Below, piece after piece: positions 27,445-35,424 of a stretch of DNA of 64,000 bases. This DNA comes from Nocardiopsis kunsanensis DSM 44524. GTDB lineage: Bacteria; Actinomycetota; Actinomycetes; Streptosporangiales; Streptosporangiaceae. The DNA is taken from positions 1-64,000 of the forward strand of contig NZ_ANAY01000026.1 of the NCBI RefSeq assembly GCF_000340965.1, written 5' to 3'. Position 1 is the first letter of the stretch. Each line of letters starts with the position of its first letter. The position numbers and the translations under genes were made by a program. The notes under the pieces were generated by a model. The model made no database searches. It had not been told where the DNA came from and saw only the letters and a program-made list of their open reading frames with translations.

Positions 27445-28125
27445 TCAGGCCCCCTCGGAACCCTCCAGCTCCCCCACCAGCTCCTCGGTACGCTCCACAC
27501 GCCGCTCCAGCACCTGCTCGCGCATCTCCTCCATACGCTTGAGCACCCGCTTGCGCTCACGCTTGGACAACCGGTCCACATACACCTTGCCCACCGTGTG
27601 GTCACTCTCATGCTGCAGACACCGCGCGAAGAACCCGCTACCGGAGACCACCACCGGCTGCCCGTCCCGATCCACACCCCGCACCGTGGCGCGCTCGGCC
27701 CGCCCCAGGTCCGCATGCGGCCCCGGAACCGACAAACACCCCTCGGACTCCACCTCCACAGCAACATCCAGATCACGCTCGTCCAACACCGGATTGACCA
27801 CGTGACCCACGTGCCGCACACCCTCATCATCAGGGCAGTCATAGACGAACAGGCGCAGGTCCACCCCCACCTGATTGGCCGCCAACCCCACACCCTCGGC
27901 CGCATACATCGTCCGGAACATGTCATCGACCAGCCCGGCCAGCTCCGCCGACCCCAGCAACTCCGGCCCCACATCCGCACAACGGCGGTGCAGGACCTCC
28001 TCGCCCACCTGCGTGATCGCCAGAACCCGGCCCCGCCGCGCCTCCGGGGCGAACTCACCGAACTCCGACACCTCACGGCCCTGCACCACAGCGGCCACCT
28101 GCGAGGCCGTGGACTGCTCCGACAT
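27445..28125 (-). CDS. def: Peptide deformylase
   Basis: A 226-residue enzyme with all three PDF motifs: GVGLAANQVG (motif 1), EGCLSVP (motif 2, metal-binding Cys) and QHESDH (motif 3, HExxH). It removes the formyl group from nascent proteins. It is longer than the usual ~190 residues because of an N-terminal extension and a charged C-terminal helix (KRERKRVLKRMEEMREQVLER) that looks coiled-coil. The start is MSEQSTASQ; an ATG nine codons earlier (28152) is possible. Confidence 0.92.
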   Translation of the reverse strand: MSEQSTASQVAAVVQGREVSEFGEFAPEARRGRVLAITQVGEEVLHRRCADVGPELLGSAELAGLVDDMFRTMYAAEGVGLAANQVGVDLRLFVYDCPDDEGVRHVGHVVNPVLDERDLDVAVEVESEGCLSVPGPHADLGRAERATVRGVDRDGQPVVVSGSGFFARCLQHESDHTVGKVYVDRLSKRERKRVLKRMEEMREQVLERRVERTEELVGELEGSEGA

Positions 28126-28200
28126 GGTCCCACTCTCAAACGTGCTCAACACCGGTCAACACCGAAAAAGTAGCACGAACCGGCAGGTCAACCCCCACCG

Positions 28201-28713
28201 TCACCGGAACCACGAATTGCCCTGGATCAGACACCGCGCCAAGTAATCACGCAACGACACCACCACCAACCGGCGCCGATCCGACTCATGATCCCACACC
28301 ACGATCCCCGGACCGTAGTCGGTGTGCACATACGCGAACTGCGGCCCCATGTCCGAATCCCCGAAGAAGATCATCTCGTCGAAGGGCGCATACAACTCCT
28401 GGTAATCCGGCTCCCGCCGCATCCCCAAGTTGTCCTCCACCAAACGCCGCGCACTCCACACCACCGCATCCCCGTACTCATTGGCCACCCCATCGACCTC
28501 GCGCAACAACGACGCCAACTCCACAGGCAGAGGCAGCTGCAACCGCTTCTCCACCTCGGCCAGGGTCACCTCATCGACCGGATCGGCCAACACGGCCTCC
28601 GGATACATCTCCCAGATCAGTTCACGCCACACACCCCGATCATCACAGCTCGAACCAAGACACGGGAAATCGACCACGGCGAGTCGCACCAGAAACCCCC
28701 AAGAAAACACCAC
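28201..28713 (-). CDS. SMI1/KNR4 (SUKH)-family protein
   Basis: A 170-residue protein with the SUKH core: LQLPLPVELASLLREVDGV near residue 75, then FDEMIFFGDSDMGPQFAY and GPGIVVWDHESDRRRLVVVSLRDYLA. SUKH proteins include many immunity proteins against nuclease toxins, and also stand-alone regulators; no toxin gene adjoins, so the role is open. The N-terminal ~25 residues (MVFSWGFLVRLAVVDF) may be outside the true start. Confidence 0.7.
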   Translation of the reverse strand: MVFSWGFLVRLAVVDFPCLGSSCDDRGVWRELIWEMYPEAVLADPVDEVTLAEVEKRLQLPLPVELASLLREVDGVANEYGDAVVWSARRLVEDNLGMRREPDYQELYAPFDEMIFFGDSDMGPQFAYVHTDYGPGIVVWDHESDRRRLVVVSLRDYLARCLIQGNSWFR

Positions 28714-28951
28714 CCCGCCCCGACCTCACCAAGGACCACAGCCACCCACCAGACCCCCCGACCAACTCAACCGGCCAAAGCACCCACACCCACCACAAAT
28801 CCCTCCACCACCGCCGGCACCACCCGAGCCCCACACACAAAAAAAGGACCCACCCAAGGCCCCACACCACACCAACACCCCGCCCCCACCGACCAGAGCA
28901 CCACCACACCCCACAATGGAAAAGACCCATCACCCCACCCGAACAGGAACC

Positions 28952-30214
28952 ATGACCACCACACCCCACACCACCCGCCACCCCCCACACACCACCCTCG
29001 CCTACCTCATCCTCCTGCTCACCCAACACATCGCCGCCTTCCTCCTCCTGCCCCTCATCATCGCCTCCGCCCTCCTCACCCTCCTCTGGATCGGCCTGCC
29101 CTTCATCATCCTCACCGGCACCCTCCTACGCACCCTCGCCACCAGCCAACGCCGCACCCTCACCCACCTCACCCACCAACCCCTCACACCCACCTACCAC
29201 CCCCTCCCCCCGACCGGCATCAACCGCCGAGCCAGCACCCTGCTCACCGACCCCGCCACCTGGAAAGACCTCCTCTGGCTCACCTCCGCCCCCCTCAACC
29301 TCCTCATCCTCGCCCTCCCACCCACCCTCGCCACCCACGCCCTCTACCAAGCCACCACCGCCCTCACCCCCAACCCCCACCACATCTACGACCTCACCAC
29401 CCCCCACACACTCCCCACCCGACTCCTCCTCCTCACCCTCGCCACCACCCTCCTCTACCTCACCTACCGCCTCACCCCACCCACCCTCACCCTCTACACA
29501 CGCCTCAACCACCTCCTCCTCATCCCCACCGCCAAAACCCGACTCACCGCACGCGTCCAACACCTGGCCACCAGCCGCGCCAACACCATCGACACCCAAG
29601 CCGCCGAAATCCGCCGCATCGAACGCGACCTCCACGACGGCGCCCAAGCCCGCCTCGTCGCCCTCGGCATGAACCTGGGCATGGCCGAACAAATCATCAC
29701 CCACGACCCCCACACCGCCCGCACCATGCTCACCGAAGCACGCGAAACCACCCGCCAAGCCCTCACCGAACTCCGCGACCTCGTCCGCGGCATCCACCCA
29801 CCCGTCCTCGTCGAACGCGGACTCCACGGAGCCGTCCACGCCCTCGCCCTGACCCACCAACTCCCCATCACCGTCACCATCGACCTCGACGGCCGCCCCA
29901 CCGACCCCGTCGAATCCGCCGCCTACTTCGCCATCGCCGAACTCCTCACCAACACCGCCAAACACGCCGACGCCACCCACGCCTGGGTCCACATCAACCA
30001 CGGCCGCAACCGCCTGGTCATCACCGTCACCGACAACGGCCACGGCGGAGCCACCACCCCCGCCAACGGCCTCACCGGCATCGCCCGACGCATCGACGCC
30101 TTCGATGGCACGATGAACATCACCAGCCCACCCGGCGGACCCACCATCATCACCCTGGAGATCCCGTGCGCGTTGTCATCGCAGAAGACCTGGCCCTCCT
30201 CAAAGACGGCCTGA
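28952..30214 (+). CDS. NarL-type sensor histidine kinase
   Basis: A 420-residue membrane kinase. Residues ~15-55 and ~110-175 hold about four hydrophobic helices (LAYLILLLTQHIAAFLLLPL and others). The HisKA_3 dimerisation helix carries RIERDLHDGAQARLVALG with the phospho-accepting His, and the HATPase_c domain has AIAELLTNTAKHADAT (N-box), VTDNGHGGA and GLTGIARRI. The stimulus is unknown; there is no large extracellular domain. The last 49 bases overlap the response regulator gene. Extremely C-rich codon use. Confidence 0.88.
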   Translation: MTTTPHTTRHPPHTTLAYLILLLTQHIAAFLLLPLIIASALLTLLWIGLPFIILTGTLLRTLATSQRRTLTHLTHQPLTPTYHPLPPTGINRRASTLLTDPATWKDLLWLTSAPLNLLILALPPTLATHALYQATTALTPNPHHIYDLTTPHTLPTRLLLLTLATTLLYLTYRLTPPTLTLYTRLNHLLLIPTAKTRLTARVQHLATSRANTIDTQAAEIRRIERDLHDGAQARLVALGMNLGMAEQIITHDPHTARTMLTEARETTRQALTELRDLVRGIHPPVLVERGLHGAVHALALTHQLPITVTIDLDGRPTDPVESAAYFAIAELLTNTAKHADATHAWVHINHGRNRLVITVTDNGHGGATTPANGLTGIARRIDAFDGTMNITSPPGGPTIITLEIPCALSSQKTWPSSKTA

Positions 30215-30828
30215 TCCGCCTCCTCCAAGCCCACGACTGCACCGTCGTAGCAGCCGTCGACAACGGCCCCGACCTCCACACAGCCCTCCTGCACCACCAC
30301 CCCGACGTCGCCGTCGTCGACGTACGCCTCCCCCCCACCTTCACCGACGAAGGACTCCAAGCCGCCATAGCCGCCCGCACCCAGATCCCCGGCCTGCCCA
30401 TCCTCGTGCTCTCCCAACACGTCGAACCGCTCTACGCCCGCGAACTCCTCTCCGACGACGCAGGCGCCGTCGGCTACCTCCTCAAGGACCGCCTCTTCGA
30501 CATCGGCCAATTCATCGAATCCGTCCGCCGCGTCGCCGCCGGCGGCACCGCCATGGACCCCGCCGTCATCTCCCAACTCCTCGCCCCCCAGGACCAGAGC
30601 GACCCCCTGGCCCAACTCACCCCCCGCGAACGCGAAGTCCTCGCCGAAATGGCCGAGGGCCGCTCCAACACCGCCATCGCCCAACGCCTCTACATCACCG
30701 ACAAAGCCGTCAGCAAACACATCAACAACATCTTCACCAAACTCGACCTTGCCCCCTCCACCGACGACAGCCGACGCGTCCTGGCCGTCCTCGCCTACCT
30801 CAACGGAACCGACAACACCCCCACCTGA
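30166..30828 (+). CDS. NarL/LuxR-type response regulator
   Basis: A 220-residue regulator. The receiver domain starts VRVVIAEDLALLKDG, with phospho-acceptor Asp in VAVVDVRLPP near residue 50 and the Lys in YLLKDR. The LuxR HTH is LTPREREVLAEMAEGRSNTAIAQRL ... KAVSKHINNIFTKL. GTG 30166 has GGAG five bases upstream, inside the kinase gene, so the two genes overlap by 49 bases and are surely co-translated. Target genes unknown. Confidence 0.9.
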   Translation: MRVVIAEDLALLKDGLIRLLQAHDCTVVAAVDNGPDLHTALLHHHPDVAVVDVRLPPTFTDEGLQAAIAARTQIPGLPILVLSQHVEPLYARELLSDDAGAVGYLLKDRLFDIGQFIESVRRVAAGGTAMDPAVISQLLAPQDQSDPLAQLTPREREVLAEMAEGRSNTAIAQRLYITDKAVSKHINNIFTKLDLAPSTDDSRRVLAVLAYLNGTDNTPT

Positions 30829-30891
30829 AACCCACAAAAAAGATGCCGCCGCCCCACCGGACGACGACACCCCGAAAACCCGCCAACAGCC

Positions 30892-32919
30892 CTACGGCCG
30901 CGAACGATACAACCCCTCGATCTCCTCCGAGAAAGCCCTCAACACCGCCTCACGCCGCACCTCACCCGAAGCCAACACCAACCCCGACTGCACCGTGAAC
31001 TCCTCCGCCAACACATGGAAGGACCGCACCGCCAACCGCCGAGGCACATTCCGATTGGCCTCATAAACCAACCCCTGCACCTCACGCAACAGGTCCCGGT
31101 CCCCCGCGATCTCCTCCGCAGACATCGACAACGGACGCCCATTCACCAAACGCCAGTACTCCAACTGATCACGCACCAACGTCACCAACGCACTCGCGAA
31201 CGGCCGCCCCTCCACAATCACCATCACCTGACTGACCAACGGATGCGCACGCAAACGCGCCTCCAACCCCGCTACCAGCTCCGCATCCGAAGGCCCCACC
31301 GGACCCCCACCACCCTGGGGCCCCTCCACTACAGGCAACTCCAACGTCGCCGCACCATCACCCTCGGAACCATCCCGCACAGGAGCCACCCGGTCACGCT
31401 CCACCGCAACATCGGAACCACCCCCCTGCTCACCCCCCGCAGGAACAGGGCCCAACTGCGCCGCCCCACGCACACCCGCACCCGCCACGAACCGCCCCGG
31501 CACCTCAGCCACCGCCGACTGCGCCCGCACCCGGCCACGGGCCCACACGACCCCCTCGGCATCCACCTCGACCGACTCCCCCGTGGCCAACCAACCCTCA
31601 CGGAAAGCCGACTGCGACCCCTCAGCGTCACCCCAATACCCGGAAAAGGCCACACCACCACGCACGAAGGCCTCACCCTCCTGCGAGACCCACACATCAC
31701 GCCCGGGCAGAGCACGACCCACCGAACCGGCCACCCGGTCCCCCGGACCGTTCGCCGCAAAGACCCCCGCCGTCTCCGCACACCCCAACACCTGCATCAC
31801 CGGGATCCCCACACCGGAGAAGAACGCATCCAACTTCTCCGACAGGCCACCACCCCAGCACACCACCAGATGCACCCGGCCCCCGAAGACCTCACGCACC
31901 TTCGAGAACGACCAGTCATACATCGACCGCGACAACCGGCGCCAAGCACCCTTCTTCGGTGAACGGTCGAACTGCACCGCCGCATCCACCGAAGCGTTGA
32001 AGGTCCCCAAGGAGTCCCAACCCGTCGCCCTGGCCGCACTGCGCTGTCCCTCGTACACCGACCACAACAACGAGGCACCACACACCACCACCGTGGGCCG
32101 GAACGCCCCCAACGAAGCCTGCAACGACCCCGGAGCAGCCAACCCCACCCGCACACGGCCCACCACACACGCCACCAACGAAGCCAGACCCGACATCTGC
32201 GACAAAGGCTCGTCCAGCAGCGTGCTCGCCGCACCCGGCTCCAACTCCGACAACCGCGGCCACATCCGGTCCACCACATCAGCACCGGCCGCCAACAACG
32301 CACCATGCGTGAGCACCACACCACGCATACTCCTGGAGACCGTACTCATCGGAAAAGCGATCACCGCCGCATCCTCCGGCAAGGCCGCCTCACGCCGGAA
32401 CCGCACCGCAGAAGCGTCCATGTACGCCCCCAACGACACCAACTCCGGCAACCCCGGACTCAGCCGCCACACACGCCCCAGATCCGGCAACTCACGCTGC
32501 AAACCGCTCACCGCACGGTGGGCACGCTCACCCTCGACCACCGCAGCCGCCGGACGAGTACTACGCACCACGTGCGCCACCCGCTCGACCGAAGCCACCG
32601 AGGGCAACGGCACCAGCACTGCACGCACCGTCCACACCGCAAAGGCCAAGCGCACCCAGTCGTGATGGTTGTCAGCCACCAACAGCACCCGGTCGCCCTC
32701 ACCCACACCAGCGGCCACCAACCCCTTGGCCACACCACTCACATCCGTGGCAAAGGCACCAGCGCTCACACGCTCCCAGTCGCCGCCCTCACCGGAAGGA
32801 ACCGACCACGTCTGCGCATGAGCATCAGCGGTCGCCACCTCATAGACCAGCTCGCCCAACCCGGACAGCCGCCGAGCCCCAGTCCCGGGGGTGACCCTAG
32901 CCTCGCCCATACCACTCAT
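30892..32919 (-). CDS. Acyl-CoA synthetase-like protein with degenerate adenylation motifs
   Basis: A 675-residue ANL-superfamily protein in the FadD/FadD15 style, with VLLVADNHHDWVRLAFAVW, HGALLAAGADVVDR, GCAETAGVFAANGPGDRVAG and a C-terminal lid ending VPRRLAVRSFHVLAEEFTVQSG. The phosphate-binding loop that should read YTSGTTGxPKG is here AFPMSTVSRSMRGVVL, lacking the Thr-Gly-Thr-Thr-Gly core and the lysine. The adenine/ribose Asp motif TGD is TGE and the hinge GRxKE is GRVRAQ. A Gly/Pro/Glu-rich insert lies around residues 510-560. It is probably not an ordinary CoA ligase. The ATG at 32910 is an alternative start. Confidence 0.78.
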   Translation of the reverse strand: MSGMGEARVTPGTGARRLSGLGELVYEVATADAHAQTWSVPSGEGGDWERVSAGAFATDVSGVAKGLVAAGVGEGDRVLLVADNHHDWVRLAFAVWTVRAVLVPLPSVASVERVAHVVRSTRPAAAVVEGERAHRAVSGLQRELPDLGRVWRLSPGLPELVSLGAYMDASAVRFRREAALPEDAAVIAFPMSTVSRSMRGVVLTHGALLAAGADVVDRMWPRLSELEPGAASTLLDEPLSQMSGLASLVACVVGRVRVGLAAPGSLQASLGAFRPTVVVCGASLLWSVYEGQRSAARATGWDSLGTFNASVDAAVQFDRSPKKGAWRRLSRSMYDWSFSKVREVFGGRVHLVVCWGGGLSEKLDAFFSGVGIPVMQVLGCAETAGVFAANGPGDRVAGSVGRALPGRDVWVSQEGEAFVRGGVAFSGYWGDAEGSQSAFREGWLATGESVEVDAEGVVWARGRVRAQSAVAEVPGRFVAGAGVRGAAQLGPVPAGGEQGGGSDVAVERDRVAPVRDGSEGDGAATLELPVVEGPQGGGGPVGPSDAELVAGLEARLRAHPLVSQVMVIVEGRPFASALVTLVRDQLEYWRLVNGRPLSMSAEEIAGDRDLLREVQGLVYEANRNVPRRLAVRSFHVLAEEFTVQSGLVLASGEVRREAVLRAFSEEIEGLYRSRP

Positions 32920-33076
32920 TCCTCTGCCACGTCGGAGGACGGGCCCGGACCGAACCCGCCCGCATCGGGGAAGTCGGCCCTACTGTGCCCGCAACCACCA
33001 CACCACGGCAACCCGGACCCCAACGCCCACAACGCCCACATACAGGCACAACCCGCCCAGGCGCACAGATCGGCCC

Positions 33077-33112
33077 GGTTCTCCCGGAGCTACGGCCAGG
33101 GGCAAAGTAACC
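33077..33112. repeat. Left terminal inverted repeat
   Basis: Reads inward as GGTTCTCCCGGAGCTACGGC and then CAGGGGCAAAGTAACC. It differs from the right repeat at two positions. The subterminal sequence to 33165 matches the 4103 and 8795 ends in reverse complement. Confidence 0.8.
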
Positions 33113-33164
33113 AGCGAGTAGCTGGAGGACCGCTACAGGATGTGGCGGTAGAGCCGCGACCGGT

Positions 33165-33707
33165 TCAGGGCAGCGGACGGGGTGGGAGTCGGACCACCAT
33201 GTGCGCGCTGGTGATCAGCTTCTCCGCGATGCCCCCACCCAGGCAGGTGGCCAGTACCTCCTTTCCCGACGCACAGGCGATCCAGGAAGCGTCGGCCCGA
33301 GAGACGAGCCGGTCGACAGCGTCGATCAGCGCGCCCCGGCCCGCGGCCATCACCGACTGGATCATGGGCTCCTCCACGACGCGTTCCGTGGTGACTCCGA
33401 CCCTGTTGTCGACCCGGTCGGTGAGGTCGTCCATGAAGGTGACCCGAGTGCCGACCTCGAAGTCCCTCGGCTTGTAGTCGTTCCCGTGGACGAGGTCGTG
33501 GGACTCGTGCACGCTGATGCCGTTGGGCGGGTATCCGGCGTCCAGGATTCGCTTGAGCATGGCGTAGGCGTGGTGGGTCTTACCGCTCCGGACCGGCCCC
33601 AGGAGCAGGATCCGTGTCGTGGCGCCGCTAAGCACTGAGCCGCACCACTGATCTGCCTCGGCCAGTGTGGTGGTGGCGTCGGCCAAGCGCGGAGGGATGA
33701 CCGTCAC
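33165..33707 (-). CDS. DnaC/IstB-like ATP-binding protein
   Basis: A 180-residue P-loop protein. Walker A is LLLGPVRSGKTHHAYAM near residue 35, and a Walker B-like strand is TRVTFMDDLTD near 93. It lacks a second domain. DnaC/IstB-like ATPases act with replication or transposition proteins; here it lies in a Tn3-type element without its transposase. GTG 33707 has GAGGAG six bases upstream. The reading frame continues upstream without a stop into the resolvase HTH, so a longer HTH-ATPase fusion is possible. Confidence 0.65.
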   Translation of the reverse strand: MTVIPPRLADATTTLAEADQWCGSVLSGATTRILLLGPVRSGKTHHAYAMLKRILDAGYPPNGISVHESHDLVHGNDYKPRDFEVGTRVTFMDDLTDRVDNRVGVTTERVVEEPMIQSVMAAGRGALIDAVDRLVSRADASWIACASGKEVLATCLGGGIAEKLITSAHMVVRLPPRPLP

Positions 33708-33722
33708 CGGGGTCTCCTCAGA

Positions 33723-34135
33723 GGTCGGGATCGACGTGGCAGTGCGGCGGCCAGACAGTTCCGGCACGTGCTTGTACAGGGTCGAGCGGGACACCCCGAG
33801 CAGACGGGCGATCGAGGACACCGAGTTGTCGGGGCGGCTCAGCAGGTCGCGGGCGTGACGGACCTGCTCGGGGGGCATGGCCGGGGCCGGCCCAAGCGTT
33901 TCCCGGCGGCGCGGGCGGCGTCGAGTCCTTCGTGGGTGCCCTCGACGATGAGTTCGCGGATGAACTCGGCCAGTGCGGCGAAGACGTGGAAGACCAGGCG
34001 CCCGCCCGGGATGGTGGTGTCCAGGGCCTCGTGCAGGGAGCGGAAGCCGATCCCTGCACGGCGCAGGTCCCCGACCAGGGTGATGAGGTCCTGGAGTGAG
34101 CGGGCGAGCCGGTCCAGGGCCGGGACGACCCCGGA
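33723..34135 (-). pseudogene. Serine recombinase/resolvase fragment, frameshifted
   Basis: From the right: VPALDRLARSLQDLITLVGDL (end of the catalytic domain), GFRSLHEALDT, FAALAEFIRELIVEGTHEGL and GKRLGRPRP. After a one-base shift near 33884 it continues in another frame with PPEQVRHARDLLS and the HTH SSIARLLGVSRSTLYKHVPEL. The first ~60 residues, including the active-site serine, are missing. The HTH frame runs without a stop into the ATPase gene. It cannot recombine DNA but could still bind it. Confidence 0.75.
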
Positions 34136-34184
34136 AGCCCGTCGCCCTCGTGGCGCACTGCACAGAAGAAGCTCCCCTCCATTG

Positions 34185-34212
34185 TGTACATTTGTACTTG
34201 TACATCTGTACT
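34185..34212. promoter_or_regulatory. Tandem TGTAC operator
   Basis: Repeated alternating half-sites, TGTACATTTGTAC then TTGTACATCTGTAC, form overlapping dyads 65 bases before the TetR start. This is the expected position for autoregulation by the TetR protein and for control of the coupled pump gene. Confidence 0.6.
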
Positions 34213-34276
34213 GAATGAAGGGTGATCGCATCATGCCGCTCCTGACCACAGCCTCCCCGCCACGCCGGAACAGCGG

Positions 34277-34834
34277 ATGAGCGCGCGCAAGGACCCCGAG
34301 GGCCGCCGCCGGTCGATCGTTGGAGCCGCTGTGCAGGAGATGACCGAGCACGGCCCGGCCACCTTGACCCACCGGCGGGTCGCTGAGCGCGCGCAGGTTC
34401 CGCTGGGGGCCACCACCTACTACTTCGCCACCCTGGACGACCTGCGAAGGGCCGCCTTGGAGTCCATCGCCGCGCAGAACGAGGAGGACCTCGAAGAGAT
34501 CGCGGCGGCCATCACCGCCTGCGGGGGATCTCCAGAAGGCATCGCCGAGCAGTTGTGCCTCTACCTGGCCGACCGGGACCGGGTGCTGGCGGAGAACGTC
34601 CTGTACTTCGCGGGAGTGCACCAGCCCGACCTGAGGCCGCTGTCGCGGCGGTGGGTCCACGGCATGACCACGATCCTGTCGAACCACACCTCACCGGCAG
34701 CGGCCCGGGCAACGGCGGTGTACATGGACGGCGCTGTCCTGTACGCCCTGCTCAACGACACCCCCCTGGACCGGGCAGAGCTGACTGCGGCGATCACCGC
34801 GCTGATGAACACCGACCCGAAGGACGCCACGTGA
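34277..34834 (+). CDS. TetR-family regulator
   Basis: A 185-residue TetR protein: HTH region MTEHGPATLTHRRVAERAQVPLGATTYYFATLDDLRR near residues 20-55, then a helical ligand-binding domain. It is intact. The stop overlaps the GTG of the MFS gene (GTGA), the classic pump-repressor pair. The operator at 34185-34212 lies upstream. The ligand is unknown, presumably the pump's drug substrate. Confidence 0.85.
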   Translation: MSARKDPEGRRRSIVGAAVQEMTEHGPATLTHRRVAERAQVPLGATTYYFATLDDLRRAALESIAAQNEEDLEEIAAAITACGGSPEGIAEQLCLYLADRDRVLAENVLYFAGVHQPDLRPLSRRWVHGMTTILSNHTSPAAARATAVYMDGAVLYALLNDTPLDRAELTAAITALMNTDPKDAT

Positions 34835-35366
34835 GCACTCTGGACCCGGGCCCCACCGCCACCACGGGCCACCTGTCCGCACGACGCCGCTGGAGCGCGC
34901 TGGCCGTGCTCTCGGCCAGCCTCCTGGTGGTGGTCATGGACATGACCATCCTCAACGTGGCCCTGCCCGAGATGACCGCGGCGCTGGCGCCGAACTCCGC
35001 CCAGCAGTTGTGGATCGTGGACGTCTACGCCCTGGTCCTGGCCGGGCTGCTGGTCACCATGAGCACGCTCGGCGACCGATGGGGCCGCAAGAGGACCCTT
35101 CTCGCGGGCTTCGCGATCTTCGGCGGGGCCTCCCTGCTGATCCTGGTCGCCGAATCCGCGGAGGCGGTGATCGCCGTGCGCGCCCTGCTGGGTGTGGGCG
35201 GGGCGATGATCATGCCCCTCGACCCTGTCCATGATCCGCAGCATGTTCACCGACCCCGGCGAGCGCGCCCGCGCCCTGGGGGTGTGGTCGGCGGTCGCGG
35301 CTCTGGGTGCGGTGGTGGGCCCGATCGTGGGCGGGTTGCTGCTGGATTACTTCTCCTGGCACTCGG
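34831..35366 (+). pseudogene. DHA2-type MFS drug exporter, frameshifted and truncated
   Basis: Starting at the GTG that overlaps the TetR stop: helix 1 LAVLSASLLVVVMDMTILNVALPEM, then LVTMSTLGDRWGRKRTLLAG (MFS motif A) and VRALLGVGGAMIMP. One extra C near 35217-35220 shifts the frame; the match resumes as SMIRSMFTDPGERARALGVW and ALGAVVGPIVGGLLLDYFSW. Homology ends at FSWHSA, about 14 bases before the right inverted repeat. Only about 175 of some 480 residues remain, so the pump is dead. Confidence 0.82.
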
Positions 35367-35379
35367 CGGACCGCCCTCA

Positions 35380-35415
35380 CGGTTACTTTGCCCCTCGCCG
35401 TAGCACCGGGAGAAC
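35380..35415. repeat. Right terminal inverted repeat
   Basis: Plus strand reads GGTTACTTTGCCCCTCGCCG then TAGCACCGGGAGAACC. It lies 9 bases before the stop codon of the Bcr/CflA exporter gene. Confidence 0.8.
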
Positions 35416-35424
35416 CACCCCAGG

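Larger units (their letters stand above)
33077..35415. mobile_element. Transposase-less Tn3-type inverted-repeat element with ATPase, TetR and pump cargo
   Basis: Bounded by near-identical 36-bp inverted repeats (33077-33112 and 35380-35415, two mismatches) that match the Tn3-like end at 4103-4168. Inside are a DnaC/IstB-like ATPase, a resolvase C-terminal fragment, a TetR gene and a truncated MFS gene. No transposase is present. The five bases outside are AGATC (left, if the repeat is extended to 33072) and AGGTC (right), a possible decayed 5-bp duplication. Its base composition differs from the strongly C-rich flanks. Confidence 0.75.

Noticed and set aside
28288..30165. Long upstream extension of the response regulator frame
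   Set aside because: It is a low-complexity frame (Pro/His/Arg) antisense or shifted to the kinase gene; GTG 30166 has a good ribosome binding site.
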